In this document: one piece after another, positions 43,154 through 52,520 of the stretch
Position numbering within the stretch: the stretch's first letter is position 1
How the letters are laid out: the number at the start of each line of letters is the position of its first letter
Origin: Vibrio quintilis
Lineage (GTDB): Bacteria > Pseudomonadota > Gammaproteobacteria > Enterobacterales > Vibrionaceae
Assembly (NCBI RefSeq): GCF_024529975.1
Contig: NZ_AP024897.1
Coordinates: 2,542,001-2,606,000, forward strand
Direction: 5' to 3'
DNA: 64,000 bases
The notes under the pieces: generated by a model
What the model was told of the DNA's origin: nothing
The model's database searches: none
What the model saw: the letters and a program-made list of their open reading frames with translations, nothing else
Translations under genes and position numbers: made by a program

Positions 43154-43856
43154 AATCAGAACACTCGTTGTTGAAGACAAACTGGAACTTGCAGAAATGG
43201 TTGGCGCATATATAGAAAAAAATCCCTATTATGAGCTTGTCGGTATCGCCTCAAATTTAGCCGATGCCCGGTTTATGCATAACACACTCCGGCCGGAGCT
43301 GATCATCCTTGACAATTACCTGCCCGATGGTTCAGGGATTGACTGGCTGAGACGATTACGTTCAGAGCAATCCCAGAATGTTGATGTGATTATGATGACA
43401 GCCGCCGTTGATGCGCAAACCGTCACCTCCGGTATTCGCCTTGGTGCCTTTGATTATCTGATTAAGCCCCTTGCTCTGACTTCATTTAATGACGTATTGC
43501 ATCGTTTCAGAGATTATCACCGGACCATTTCTTCAAAAACCAGATTTAAGCAGTCGGAAATTAACCGGGTTTACGGGGTCAGACGCGATCCCAAAGTGAT
43601 TGATGAACTTCCTAAAAACATTGATCCAATCACATTGCAGCGGGTTATGGGCGAATTTGAAAATAACCAGATTCAGACTTCTGACTCGATCGGCAAACAA
43701 ATCGGGGTGAGTAAAACAACGGCAAGACGCTATCTGGAATACGCAGTCACGATGGGTTTTTTAGAGGCGAACATTAATCATGGCAGTATCGGCAGGCCGA
43801 CCCGCCAGTACACAAAAAATATGAAAGAATATAATGAACCTCAGGCGCAGCGGTGA
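43143..43856 (+). CDS. CitB/DcuR-type response regulator
   Basis: A 237-residue regulator from the ATG at 43143, which has AGGAGAAAAA in front and overlaps the kinase stop. A longer frame upstream is only the kinase read in another phase. Seen: receiver with Asp57 (LIILDNYLPDGSG), conserved Lys in the IKP turn (DYLIKPLAL), and a C-terminal helix-turn-helix (TSDSIGKQIGVSKTTARRYLEYAVTMGFLEA), as in CitB and DcuR. Probably controls the divergent carrier-prpF-acnB operon. Confidence 0.88.
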   Translation: MSNKIRTLVVEDKLELAEMVGAYIEKNPYYELVGIASNLADARFMHNTLRPELIILDNYLPDGSGIDWLRRLRSEQSQNVDVIMMTAAVDAQTVTSGIRLGAFDYLIKPLALTSFNDVLHRFRDYHRTISSKTRFKQSEINRVYGVRRDPKVIDELPKNIDPITLQRVMGEFENNQIQTSDSIGKQIGVSKTTARRYLEYAVTMGFLEANINHGSIGRPTRQYTKNMKEYNEPQAQR

Positions 43857-43875
43857 GAGGCTACAGCCTCTCACC
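43852..43875. terminator. Hairpin between convergent regulator and dctM
   Basis: Arms GGTGAGAGGCT and AGCCTCTCACC with a tight two-base loop, overlapping the regulator stop codon and 17 bases from the dctM stop. There is no T run, so terminator function is probable but not certain. Confidence 0.5.
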
Positions 43876-43891
43876 TCAACAATGACTGATT

Positions 43892-45253
43892 TTATCTGGT
43901 GATAATTTCAGGCCCCATCAGCCAGTTTGGCAACGCTGTAGACACTGCAGGTACATAAGTGACGATGAGTAAGAACAGGAACATTACAGCCACCCAGGGT
44001 AATGCGGCTTTCACGACCTGAATCATCGACATCCTGGCAACCCCGGCGGTGACAAACAGATTCAATCCGACCGGCGGCGTAATCATCCCTATTTCCATGT
44101 TCACCACCATCATGATCCCCAGATGAATCGGATCGATGCCAAGCTGAATCGCAATCGGGAAAACCAGTGGCGCCACAATAATCAACAACCCTGAGGGTTC
44201 CATAAACTGCCCGCCAATCAGCAACAGCAGGTTCACGACAATCAGGAAAGCAATCGGCCCAAGTCCGGCAGACAGCATCGATTCCGTGATCATCTGCGGC
44301 ACCCGCTCTTCCGTGAGCACATGTTTAAGAATCAATGCATTAGCAATGATAAATAACAGCATGATCGTCAGCTTACCGGCTTCACATAATGTCTTCTTGG
44401 TATCCGGGTGAACAAAGGTCTGACATATTTTGACCAACACCGGCAAACGGTTCTCTTTATCCGCGAATGGCCCCATGTCTTTGTAGATAAAATTCGCAAT
44501 AAAAAAGGAGTAAACCGCTGCAACTGCCGCAGCTTCTGTCGGCGTGAAAATCCCGCCGTAAATCCCGCCGAGAATAATCACTATCAGGAATAGTCCCCAA
44601 ACGGCATCGCGCGCTGATGCCAGAAGTTCACCCCAGCCGACAAATGGCTGTTTCGGAAGATTCTTGACCCGGGCTGCAATATAAATGGCAATCATCAGCA
44701 TGACGCCCGCCAGAATACCGGGAATGACCCCGCCTAAGAACATCCGGCCGACAGAAACATCTGTCGCTGCAGCATAAACAACCATCACAATAGAAGGCGG
44801 AATTAAGATACCCAGTGTACCTGCGTTACAAATCACCCCGGCGGCAAACTCTCTTGAGTAGCCATTCTTCACCATACCTGCAATCACAATTCCGCCGATG
44901 GCAACCACCGTCGCCGGAGAGGAACCGGATAACGCTGCAAACATCATACAGGCCATGACAGAAGCCATCGCCAGACCACCACGGAACCAGCCGACAACCG
45001 CAATGGCAAAACGAATGATTCTTTTCGCCACACCACCGGTCGACATAAAACTGGAAGCCAGAATGAAAAACGGAATCGCTAACAGTGTGTAGTGACCGGC
45101 AAACGCATTAAACAAAGTCTGCGCAACCGATGCGAGCGAGGCATCCGAGTGCAACAATAAAAACACAATACTGGATAAACCCAGTGACACAGCAATCGGC
45201 ACCCCGAATAACATCAGACCGATGACCATTAAGAAAAGAAAAAAGACTGCCAT
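43892..45253 (-). CDS. dctM: TRAP dicarboxylate transporter large permease DctM
   Basis: Twelve-helix ion-coupled permease, 453 residues, that moves solute delivered by DctP using the Na+ gradient. Seen: typical DctM stretches MACMMFAALSGSSPATVVAIGGI, GTLGILIPPSIVMVVYAAATDVSVGRMFLGGVIPG and GMITPPVGLNLFVTAGV. Last gene of dctP-dctQ-dctM. In V. cholerae this operon directly follows dctBD, as I recall; here about 8 kb of other genes intervene. Confidence 0.94.
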   Translation of the reverse strand: MAVFFLFLMVIGLMLFGVPIAVSLGLSSIVFLLLHSDASLASVAQTLFNAFAGHYTLLAIPFFILASSFMSTGGVAKRIIRFAIAVVGWFRGGLAMASVMACMMFAALSGSSPATVVAIGGIVIAGMVKNGYSREFAAGVICNAGTLGILIPPSIVMVVYAAATDVSVGRMFLGGVIPGILAGVMLMIAIYIAARVKNLPKQPFVGWGELLASARDAVWGLFLIVIILGGIYGGIFTPTEAAAVAAVYSFFIANFIYKDMGPFADKENRLPVLVKICQTFVHPDTKKTLCEAGKLTIMLLFIIANALILKHVLTEERVPQMITESMLSAGLGPIAFLIVVNLLLLIGGQFMEPSGLLIIVAPLVFPIAIQLGIDPIHLGIMMVVNMEIGMITPPVGLNLFVTAGVARMSMIQVVKAALPWVAVMFLFLLIVTYVPAVSTALPNWLMGPEIITR

Positions 45254-45258
45254 AATGA

Positions 45259-45933
45259 TTACTCCTTCCGGTCTGATGTCTGGTGATGCGATGCCTGTCC
45301 GTGCTCTTCCTGCATGACCCCGGCTTTTAACGCATCTAAGTCTTCTTCAGCTTCATGACCGGAAATCAAGCGATCCATCTTACCGGTGATCACCTGATAA
45401 GCCGCCTGAGCAAAGCGAATCGTTAACAACCCCATTCCCAAAGGCAAAGCCATATACGGAATAAAGCGGGGAAGCTTTTCATAGGCTTCACCTTCATTGA
45501 ACCAGTCCGCTAAAAACTGCAGCATGTCCGGCATCGGAATGTCGTCAGTCTCGTACCAGGCACGCTCGGTAATAAATGGATACCAATAGTTCCACGAACC
45601 GATCAGGAGCAAAACCGCAAATGCCAGACAACCGGAAACCGAAATCAGCGCAAATAGCTTTCTCATTCCCTGTGGTGCCATGTTGATCACCACATCCACC
45701 CCGATATGGAAATGCTTTTTCACTCCATATGAGGCACCAACCAACACCATCCAGGCAAACATAAACACCGTCAGTTCCAGTGCCCAAAGGATGTTATCAT
45801 TAAATACATAGCGAAAGATCACGTTAGCAAATGTCAGTAACGTCATCGACCCGAGAAAAAAGGCAATCAGAAATTCTTCCACGAAATCGGTGAATTTACC
45901 GGCCTTTGAAACAAAAGAAGTCCATCCCATCAT
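45259..45933 (-). CDS. dctQ: TRAP transporter small permease DctQ
   Basis: Four-helix membrane protein that links DctP and DctM. 224 residues from the ATG at 45933, which has AAGAGTGA upstream; a GTG 11 codons earlier is possible but lacks a good site. Seen: LTVFMFAWMVLVGASYGVKKHFHIGVDV, the DctQ signature. The C-terminal tail is charged and His-rich. Five bases separate it from dctM. Confidence 0.9.
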   Translation of the reverse strand: MMGWTSFVSKAGKFTDFVEEFLIAFFLGSMTLLTFANVIFRYVFNDNILWALELTVFMFAWMVLVGASYGVKKHFHIGVDVVINMAPQGMRKLFALISVSGCLAFAVLLLIGSWNYWYPFITERAWYETDDIPMPDMLQFLADWFNEGEAYEKLPRFIPYMALPLGMGLLTIRFAQAAYQVITGKMDRLISGHEAEEDLDALKAGVMQEEHGQASHHQTSDRKE

Positions 45934-46005
45934 TTGTTCACTCTTGTTGTTCTGAACAGGAAGCACCCGACAGGCGGGTGCTCATTCATCGGTTAAACAG
46001 AATCA

Positions 46006-47007
46006 TTACTGATTGGATTTCAGGGCAGCTTCGATTAAGTCTGAGCCCACATTTTTCTCAAATTTTTTCCAGACAGGCTTCAGCGTATCAACCCACTTCT
46101 GACGCTGTTCAGGCGTTAAAGTGCGTACGACACCACCGGCATCGATGATATTCTGCTTATTCACCAGATTCACTTTGGTGGATTCAGCATTACGCAGTTG
46201 AGTCACTTCTTCCAGAATCTGCGCAAACTGAGTCCGGACATCATCGGGTAACCCCTGCCAGAACTTAGTCGATGTCACAACCAGATAATCCAGTACACCA
46301 TGATTGGTTTCAGTAATACCGTCCTGAACTTCAAAGAACTTTTTGCCGTAGATATTGGACCAGGTGTTTTCCTGCCCATCGATAACTTTTGTCTGAAGTC
46401 CGCCGTATACTTCTTTGAATGACATTTTCTGCGGATTCGCGCCTAACTGCTCAAACTGAGCCACCAGTACATCAGAAGCCTGTACGCGGAATTTGAGACC
46501 CTTCGCATCTTCTGGCTCCAGCAACGGTTTATTTGCCGACAGTTGCTTCATCCCGTTATGCCAGAATGCTAACCCCTGAAGTCCGCGACGCTTCATCGCA
46601 TTTTTCAGCTTTTCACCCGAAGCAGAGTTCTGGAAACGGTCGACGGCATCAATGTCTTCAAACAGGAAAGGAAAATCAAACAGGCGATACTTTTTGGTGA
46701 ATTTCTCAAATTTTGACAAAGAAGGGGCTGCGAGCTGAACATCACCATTCAGTAGTGCTTCAAGCACTTTATTATCATCGTATAAGGTTGAGTTAGGGAA
46801 AACCTGCATACAGGCTTTACCATTCATTTCCTCATTTACCCGTTTTTCAAGCAATGAAGCCGCGATGCCTTTCGGGTGTTTATCCGTATTGGTGACGTGA
46901 CTGAATTTAATCACGATCTCACCCGGATCACAGGCAGACGATGCATTGGCATTCAGCGCAGAAAGCGCAAGTACAGAGGTTGTGAGCAGAGTCAAAGGCT
47001 TAATCAT
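46006..47007 (-). CDS. dctP: TRAP C4-dicarboxylate-binding protein DctP
   Basis: Periplasmic receptor for C4-dicarboxylates, 333 residues. Signal peptide cleaved near NANA-SSAC (about residue 22). Seen: IVIKFSHVTNTDKHPKGIAA, the carboxylate-binding Arg region GLKFRVQASDVLVAQFEQLGANP, and VIDGQENTWSNIYGKKF. Preceded by a sigma-54-type promoter, as expected for a DctD target. Confidence 0.95.
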   Translation of the reverse strand: MIKPLTLLTTSVLALSALNANASSACDPGEIVIKFSHVTNTDKHPKGIAASLLEKRVNEEMNGKACMQVFPNSTLYDDNKVLEALLNGDVQLAAPSLSKFEKFTKKYRLFDFPFLFEDIDAVDRFQNSASGEKLKNAMKRRGLQGLAFWHNGMKQLSANKPLLEPEDAKGLKFRVQASDVLVAQFEQLGANPQKMSFKEVYGGLQTKVIDGQENTWSNIYGKKFFEVQDGITETNHGVLDYLVVTSTKFWQGLPDDVRTQFAQILEEVTQLRNAESTKVNLVNKQNIIDAGGVVRTLTPEQRQKWVDTLKPVWKKFEKNVGSDLIEAALKSNQ

Positions 47008-47064
47008 TTAATGTTCTCCTTATTATTTACAGAATACATTCTTCGCATTCATGACATTAACAAG

Positions 47065-47079
47065 GCAATAAATAAGCCA
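47065..47079 (-). promoter_or_regulatory. Sigma-54 promoter for dctPQM
   Basis: Read on the minus strand: TGGC-TTATTTA-TTGC, with GG and GC separated by exactly ten bases, as the -24/-12 rule requires. Transcription would start near 47053, about 46 bases before the dctP start. The match to the most conserved bases is complete, but the -24 extension (CACG) is poor. Confidence 0.7.
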
Positions 47080-47173
47080 GACTATTAATATTTTTATAAC
47101 ATTGCAGTAACAACAATAACTTGAAGATAAAATGATGAAAAAATAATCTGTATATTATTTCATCAACCCTGTG

Positions 47174-47199
47174 TTTATGGGTGGATATCCACCCATAAA
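47174..47199. promoter_or_regulatory. Palindrome, candidate DctD enhancer site
   Basis: A perfect 26-bp palindrome with half TTTATGGGTGGAT, centred about 133 bases upstream of the predicted dctP start point. That is the usual distance for an NtrC-class enhancer. The alternative is a terminator for selO, which ends at 47241 on the same strand, but no T run follows. Confidence 0.6.
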
Positions 47200-47240
47200 A
47201 TTCTGACAAATGTGTCATTAACAGCCAATTTGTTAAAAAA

Positions 47241-48710
47241 TTATGAAGAACAGGTTAAAACCATGCCTTTACCCCACTCTGGCGGTGCCAGCGCATAGTG
47301 TTCATACTCCGGGTGTTCATCAAATGGCTCACGTAAAACAGAGGCCAGCTGGTGTAACGGGGAAAAATCACCCTGTTCAGCCGCATCAATCACTTGCTGT
47401 GCCAGATAATTACGCAAAATAAACTTAGGGTTAACCTGTCTCATTTGCTCACAGCGGGATACAGCTGGAACTGCGGTGCCGGTTTCATCCACATTCTTGT
47501 CACAACGGCGCTGATACTGTTCCAGCCAGGATGTCACAACCAGATGATCAGAAAATAATCCGGTAACCTCATCAGCAGAAGCGTTATCCAGCAAAGATAG
47601 CTGCCTGAAAAACAGTGTGTAATCAACCTTTTCTGCCGCCATTAATCCAAGAATGTCATGACACAGTTCACTGTCTCCGTCCTGCTGACCATATAAACCG
47701 AACCTGCGGCGAATCAAGCGGCTGTAGGCCTGATTCAACAGTGATTCATAATTATCCAGCACCTGCTCCAGCGCCGGTTTTTCCACCAAAGGAGTTAAGG
47801 CCTGAGCGAGTGCGGTAAGATTCCACAAACCGATGCCCGGCTGCATATCAAATGCATAGCGGCCCTGATAATCAGAGTGATTACAGATGAAGTGCGGATC
47901 ATAACCGTCCAGAAAACCAAACGGTCCATAATCAAAAGTCTGGCCGAGAACCGACATATTGTCTGTATTCATCACGCCATGCGCAAAACCATACGCCTGC
48001 CAGAAAGCAATCATCTCAGCAGTTAAGAATGTGATTTTCTCAAACATTCCCAGATAAGCATTGTCATGCGCTGACACCTGTGGGAAGTACCATTCAATCA
48101 CTTTATCCGCCAGTAAACGCAGCTCACCCAGCTGTCCGGTATAGAAAAAATGTTCAAAATGACCGAAGCGGATATGGGTTTCCGCCAGCCGGATTAACAT
48201 CGCGCCGGTTTCAGCGCTTTCCCGGAATACCGGTGAATCACTGGTCATGAACCCTAAAGCACGGGTGGTCGGCCCGCCAAGGGCATGCATTGCCTCACTG
48301 CACAGATATTCACGAATCGTCGATCGTAATACGGCTCTGCCATCTCCCATTCTTGAATAAGGTGTCCGGCCGGAACCTTTAATATGCATATCAAAACAGC
48401 GGCCTTGTTGATCGGTAATTTCTCCGAGCAACAATCCTCTGCCATCCCCCAGATCCGGGTTATAAACACCAAACTGATGTCCCGCATATTTCATCGCGAT
48501 CGGATTAAGCTGAGGTGGTATGTCGACACCGGAAAAAGCATGAAGCAGAGTGTCATCAGGGGTTTCCGGAAGTCCCAGCGAACGGGCAAGTGATGAGTTC
48601 CAGCTCCCCCACCGGCACTGCGTCAGAGGATCGGGCTGTATTTTTGTATAAAATGATGCAGGTAATTGTGCATAGCGATGGCTGATTTTCAGCTGTTGCC
48701 AGAAAGACAT
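47241..48710 (-). CDS. selO: Protein adenylyltransferase SelO (YdiU)
   Basis: Pseudokinase-fold enzyme that transfers AMP from ATP to protein hydroxyls and takes part in redox stress responses. 489 residues from ATG 48710, which has GGAAAG upstream; a start four codons earlier would overlap that site. Seen: YAGHQFGVYNPDLGDGRGLLLGEI (nucleotide loop), DMHIKGSGRTPYSRMGDGRAVLRS with the catalytic Lys, GVMNTDNMSVLGQTFDYGPFGFLDGYDP (metal-binding Asn/Asp). The C-terminus ends TCSS, the conserved Cys position where eukaryotic SelO has selenocysteine. Confidence 0.95.
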   Translation of the reverse strand: MSFWQQLKISHRYAQLPASFYTKIQPDPLTQCRWGSWNSSLARSLGLPETPDDTLLHAFSGVDIPPQLNPIAMKYAGHQFGVYNPDLGDGRGLLLGEITDQQGRCFDMHIKGSGRTPYSRMGDGRAVLRSTIREYLCSEAMHALGGPTTRALGFMTSDSPVFRESAETGAMLIRLAETHIRFGHFEHFFYTGQLGELRLLADKVIEWYFPQVSAHDNAYLGMFEKITFLTAEMIAFWQAYGFAHGVMNTDNMSVLGQTFDYGPFGFLDGYDPHFICNHSDYQGRYAFDMQPGIGLWNLTALAQALTPLVEKPALEQVLDNYESLLNQAYSRLIRRRFGLYGQQDGDSELCHDILGLMAAEKVDYTLFFRQLSLLDNASADEVTGLFSDHLVVTSWLEQYQRRCDKNVDETGTAVPAVSRCEQMRQVNPKFILRNYLAQQVIDAAEQGDFSPLHQLASVLREPFDEHPEYEHYALAPPEWGKGMVLTCSS

Positions 48711-48801
48711 GATTCTTTCCATATCCGGTATATTTAGCTTAACCGTACCAAATACCCGACAAACTTACTAGGTTATATTATCCGTAACCCCGGAACAGAA
48801 T

Positions 48802-48827
48802 CTGAGGCGCCATATCTGACGCCTCAG
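48802..48827 (-). terminator. Hairpin after nagE
   Basis: Arms CTGAGGCG and CGCCTCAG around a ten-base loop, about 40 bases beyond the nagE stop. No T run; probable terminator or transcript-end stabiliser. Confidence 0.45.
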
Positions 48828-48867
48828 GACTGTCTCAGAAAAACAACCCAAAGACAATTGCTGTCAT

Positions 48868-50367
48868 TCAGACCCGTTTTCCTTTCATCACACCTGCAAT
48901 AATTTCGGCCTGAGGCCCCAGAACAATCTGCAGATCCTGTTGATTCAGTTTTACAATACCACTGGCACCCAGCGCCTTGATCTGTGATTCATCAACTTTA
49001 CTGATATCCTGCACTTTCAGCCGAAGCCGGGTAATACAGGCATCAATTTGCGTCAGATTATCAAAACCACCCAGGGCTTCGGTGTACTGCGCTGCCAGCG
49101 ACTGTATATCCTCCGGTGCTTTCACCTGACCAGTCTGGCTCTGTTGTTCTTTTTCTCTGCCCGGTGTCGGAATATCAAACCACTTGATTGCAAAGTAAAA
49201 GATACAGAAATAAACCACACTGAAACACAGACCAACAACAATCAGCAAACCAGGTTTTGTTGCCAGTCCCCAGTTAATGACAAAGTCAAACAGCCCGGCA
49301 GAGAAGCCGAATCCATCGAGAATGCCCAGAGAATTAGTCACGACCAGAGAAAGACCGGTCAATAAAGCATGAATGATGTACAACACCGGGGCCAGAAACA
49401 TAAACATGAATTCCAGCGGCTCTGTCACTCCGGTCAGAAATGCCGTTAACGCAACCGAAAACAGGATACCACCGACCTGAGCCCGGCGACCTTTGGGTGC
49501 TGCCAGATACATGGCAAAAGCAGCCCCTGGCAAGCCAAACATCATGATCGGGAAAAAGCCAGTCATGAACACTCCGGCATTTGGATCGCCGGCAAAGAAA
49601 CGATGCAGGTCACCCCGGGTTACCTGTGCAGCAATTTCTTTAATCATCGATCCATCAACACCGGGCACACTGCCGCCGACAATCAGAGATTTTGCGACAT
49701 CAGGTGCCAGACAGACATTATTCAGCGTGTTCGCGACTTCATAAGTCACCTTGGTACAATCACCCAGACCAAACCAGAAAATAGAATTTAAAATGTGATG
49801 TAGTCCGACCGGGATCAGTGCCCGGTTGAGTGTGCCGTAGGTAAACTGCCCCAAAGCACCAGCGTTGGCCACGCCATGCCCGAAAGCATCAATCGCATTC
49901 TGTACCGGTGGCCAAACAACCCCCGCAATGCCCGCAAGCACCAGCGTGAATAAACCCGTCATAATCGGAACCAACCGTTTTCCGCCAAAAAAGGCCAGAT
50001 AGTTGGGTAATGTGGTTTGATGGAAACGGTTATAGACATGCCCGGCCACCACCCCGGCAATAATCCCGCCAAAGAAAGACATATTTATATCGGCATTGAT
50101 GGTCTTCGCTGCCTCCGTGAGAACAAAATATCCGATGGCACCGGCCAGCCCGGCAGCACCGGCATCATCCTCTGATAAGCCAACCGCAATCCCTATCGCA
50201 AATAAGAGAGGAAGCTGACCAAATATTGCCCCTCCGGCCTGTGCCATAAAGGCAATATTCAACATATCCGGCTGCCCTGATCTCAACAGAATTGCAGCAA
50301 CAGGTAAAATCGCAATCGGCAGCATAATCGCTTTACCGAGCTTTTGCAGATATCCCAGTACGTTCAT
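48868..50367 (-). CDS. nagE: PTS N-acetylglucosamine transporter, EIICB
   Basis: Membrane permease and phosphoryl-transfer protein that brings GlcNAc in as GlcNAc-6-phosphate. 499 residues from ATG 50367 (GGAGG five bases upstream). Seen: the EIIC domain with about ten membrane segments (GYLQKLGKAIMLPIAILPVAAILLR; GTLNRALIPVGLHHILNSIFWF; GVTEPLEFMFMFLAP) and a C-terminal EIIB domain with phospho-Cys in DACITRLRLKV. There is no EIIA domain, unlike E. coli NagE, so a separate EIIA must serve it. Divergent from nagBAC. Confidence 0.94.
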   Translation of the reverse strand: MNVLGYLQKLGKAIMLPIAILPVAAILLRSGQPDMLNIAFMAQAGGAIFGQLPLLFAIGIAVGLSEDDAGAAGLAGAIGYFVLTEAAKTINADINMSFFGGIIAGVVAGHVYNRFHQTTLPNYLAFFGGKRLVPIMTGLFTLVLAGIAGVVWPPVQNAIDAFGHGVANAGALGQFTYGTLNRALIPVGLHHILNSIFWFGLGDCTKVTYEVANTLNNVCLAPDVAKSLIVGGSVPGVDGSMIKEIAAQVTRGDLHRFFAGDPNAGVFMTGFFPIMMFGLPGAAFAMYLAAPKGRRAQVGGILFSVALTAFLTGVTEPLEFMFMFLAPVLYIIHALLTGLSLVVTNSLGILDGFGFSAGLFDFVINWGLATKPGLLIVVGLCFSVVYFCIFYFAIKWFDIPTPGREKEQQSQTGQVKAPEDIQSLAAQYTEALGGFDNLTQIDACITRLRLKVQDISKVDESQIKALGASGIVKLNQQDLQIVLGPQAEIIAGVMKGKRV

Positions 50368-50448
50368 TGCATCCTCCATTAAATTTTTCGTACATCGACT
50401 ATCATCTTAATTCATCCTTTGAACTAATAGCGATTATTTATGTCACAA

Positions 50449-50484
50449 AAATAATTATTTTGCAAAAAAAATGCACAATTATAT
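50449..50484. promoter_or_regulatory. Candidate NagC operator, nagE/nagB
   Basis: AT-rich imperfect dyad in the 185-base divergent region: ATAATTATTTTGC on the left and TGCACAATTAT on the right. NagC sites are AT-rich dyads with G/C near the arms' inner ends, which this resembles. nagC itself is three genes away. Tentative. Confidence 0.35.
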
Positions 50485-50552
50485 TGAACGTACGCCGATG
50501 TTTATTCAATATATAAAATAAGTAATTTGTAAAAATTTGCCGGAGAAAGAGA

Positions 50553-51365
50553 ATGAGATTATTACCACTGAAAAATCCCGGACAGGCCGGTTTATGGACC
50601 GCAAACTATATTGCTGACAAAATTAATGCATTTCAGCCAACGGCTGAACGTCCATTCGTTTTAGGACTACCGACCGGGAGCACGCCCCTGCCAACCTATC
50701 ATGCCCTGATTGAGCTGTTCCGTCAGAAGAAGGTCAGTTTCCGGCATGTTGTCACATTTAACATGGATGAATATGTCGGCATATCCGCCTCGCATCCACA
50801 GAGCTACCATCATTTTATGTTTGAAAATTTCTTCAGGCACATTGATATTCCTGTCGAAAACATCAATATACTGGATGGAACAGCCGAAGATCTGGCAGCT
50901 GAATGTGCTGCCTATGAAGAAAAAATAAGGACATCCGGTGGTATTCACCTGTTTCTCGGCGGTGTTGGCAGTGACGGCCATATTGCTTTTAATGAACCGG
51001 CATCTTCACTTGCTTCCCGGACCCGGATCAAAACGCTGACACAGGAAACCAGAATCGCGAATGCCCGTTTTTTTGACAATGATATCCATTCAGTTCCCGA
51101 ACTGGCCCTGACGGTTGGTGTCGGTACATTACTGGATGCAAAAGAAATTTTAATTCTCGCCACAGGTATTCATAAAGCAACCGCTGTTCAGGCGGGTGTT
51201 GAAGGCTGTGTCAATCACTTATGGACGGTTTCTGCACTGCAGCTTCACCCCCGCAGCATTATCATTTGCGATGAACCCGCAACGATGGAACTGAAAGTCA
51301 AAACCCTGCGTTACTTTCAGCAGCTTGAGGCCGGAGAGATTAATCAATTTGAAGGAATAGAATAA
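50553..51365 (+). CDS. nagB: Glucosamine-6-phosphate deaminase
   Basis: Converts glucosamine-6-phosphate to fructose-6-phosphate and ammonia. 270 residues. Seen: [28 protein letters not shown] with the catalytic Asp (residue 72), and [19 protein letters not shown] with the catalytic His. The stop codon TAA shares its last base with the nagA ATG, so the two are translationally coupled. Strong site GGAGAAAGAGA before the start. Confidence 0.96.
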   Translation: MRLLPLKNPGQAGLWTANYIADKINAFQPTAERPFVLGLPTGSTPLPTYHALIELFRQKKVSFRHVVTFNMDEYVGISASHPQSYHHFMFENFFRHIDIPVENINILDGTAEDLAAECAAYEEKIRTSGGIHLFLGGVGSDGHIAFNEPASSLASRTRIKTLTQETRIANARFFDNDIHSVPELALTVGVGTLLDAKEILILATGIHKATAVQAGVEGCVNHLWTVSALQLHPRSIIICDEPATMELKVKTLRYFQQLEAGEINQFEGIE

Positions 51366-52516
51366 TGTACGCGCTTTATCATTGTGAGCTTCTGACCGGC
51401 TATCAAAAGCTCACTGATACCGCTGTCATCATTGATGACGGAAAAATCCATTCACTGGTCAAAGAGTCTGAACTTCCGGATAATATTGAGCGATTTGATT
51501 TAAACGGGAACAGACTGACCGCCGGGTTTATTGATCTGCAACTCAACGGCTGTGGTGGCGTGATGTTTAACACCGCACCCACCGCTGACACACTGGCACA
51601 TATGCATCAGACCAACCTGAAAACCGGCACAACCAGCTTTCTGCCGACATTAATCAGTGATACGGATGACATCATTTATCAGGCTGTCGACGCAACCCGC
51701 ATTTATATGAGTCAGCATCAGCATCAGGTACTGGGGGTGCATCTTGAAGGGCCATTTACCAATCCGGTCAGAAAAGGCATTCATCCGGAACAACAGCTCA
51801 GACAGCCCAATGATCAGATGATTCAGTGGCTGGCGGAACAGGCACCGTGGCTGAAAAAAGTCACACTGGCCCCGGAAGTCAATCAGGATAGTCATATCCG
51901 CCGGTTGTGTGATGCCGGGATCACAGTCAGCCTCGGTCACTCGGCTGCCACTTATGAACAGGCCATGGCTGGTTTTGACCAGGGCATCACCTTTGCGACC
52001 CACCTGTTTAACGCCATGACTTCAATCGCAAACGGACGCAGCCCCGGCGTTGTCGGCGCAGTATTTGACCGGGAGAACATCTATGCCGGAATCATTGCCG
52101 ATGGCTGTCATGTTCACTGGTCAAACATCAGAATGGCTAAAAAAATCATGGGCTCCCGGCTCTGTCTGGTGACCGATGCCACTGCTGCTGCCACGCCACC
52201 ACCCGGCCTGACACAGTTTGATTTCTGTGGCACGCCTGTATTCCTTGAAAACGGTCAGTGTGTTGATGAAAATGGCACTCTCGGTGGATCAGCACTCACC
52301 ATGAATCAAGGGATCAAACTGCTGGTTGAACAGGCAGGCATCGCACAGGAAGAAGCCTTCCGGATGGCAACACTTTATCCGGCTCGCGCAATTGGCATGG
52401 ATCACTTGATTGGGGCGATGCAGCCGGGTATGGTAGCCAATCTGACAATCACCGATCCACAATATCAGGTGGTTAACACCATCGTTAACGGCCAGTGGAC
52501 TAACCAAAACATGTGA
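51365..52516 (+). CDS. nagA: N-acetylglucosamine-6-phosphate deacetylase
   Basis: Amidohydrolase that removes acetate from GlcNAc-6-phosphate, the step before NagB. 383 residues. Seen: GFIDLQLNGCGGVMFN, metal-ligand stretches GVHLEGPFTNPVRKGIH and SLGHSAATYEQAMAGFDQGITFATHLFNAM, and the catalytic Asp in LVTDATAAATPPPG. It overlaps nagB by one base and nagC begins five bases after its stop. Confidence 0.96.
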   Translation: MYALYHCELLTGYQKLTDTAVIIDDGKIHSLVKESELPDNIERFDLNGNRLTAGFIDLQLNGCGGVMFNTAPTADTLAHMHQTNLKTGTTSFLPTLISDTDDIIYQAVDATRIYMSQHQHQVLGVHLEGPFTNPVRKGIHPEQQLRQPNDQMIQWLAEQAPWLKKVTLAPEVNQDSHIRRLCDAGITVSLGHSAATYEQAMAGFDQGITFATHLFNAMTSIANGRSPGVVGAVFDRENIYAGIIADGCHVHWSNIRMAKKIMGSRLCLVTDATAAATPPPGLTQFDFCGTPVFLENGQCVDENGTLGGSALTMNQGIKLLVEQAGIAQEEAFRMATLYPARAIGMDHLIGAMQPGMVANLTITDPQYQVVNTIVNGQWTNQNM

Positions 52517-52520
52517 GAGA

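Noticed and set aside
47174..47199. Intrinsic terminator of selO
   Set aside because: No T run on the minus strand after the palindrome, and the spacing from a sigma-54 promoter fits an enhancer better; kept as an alternative.
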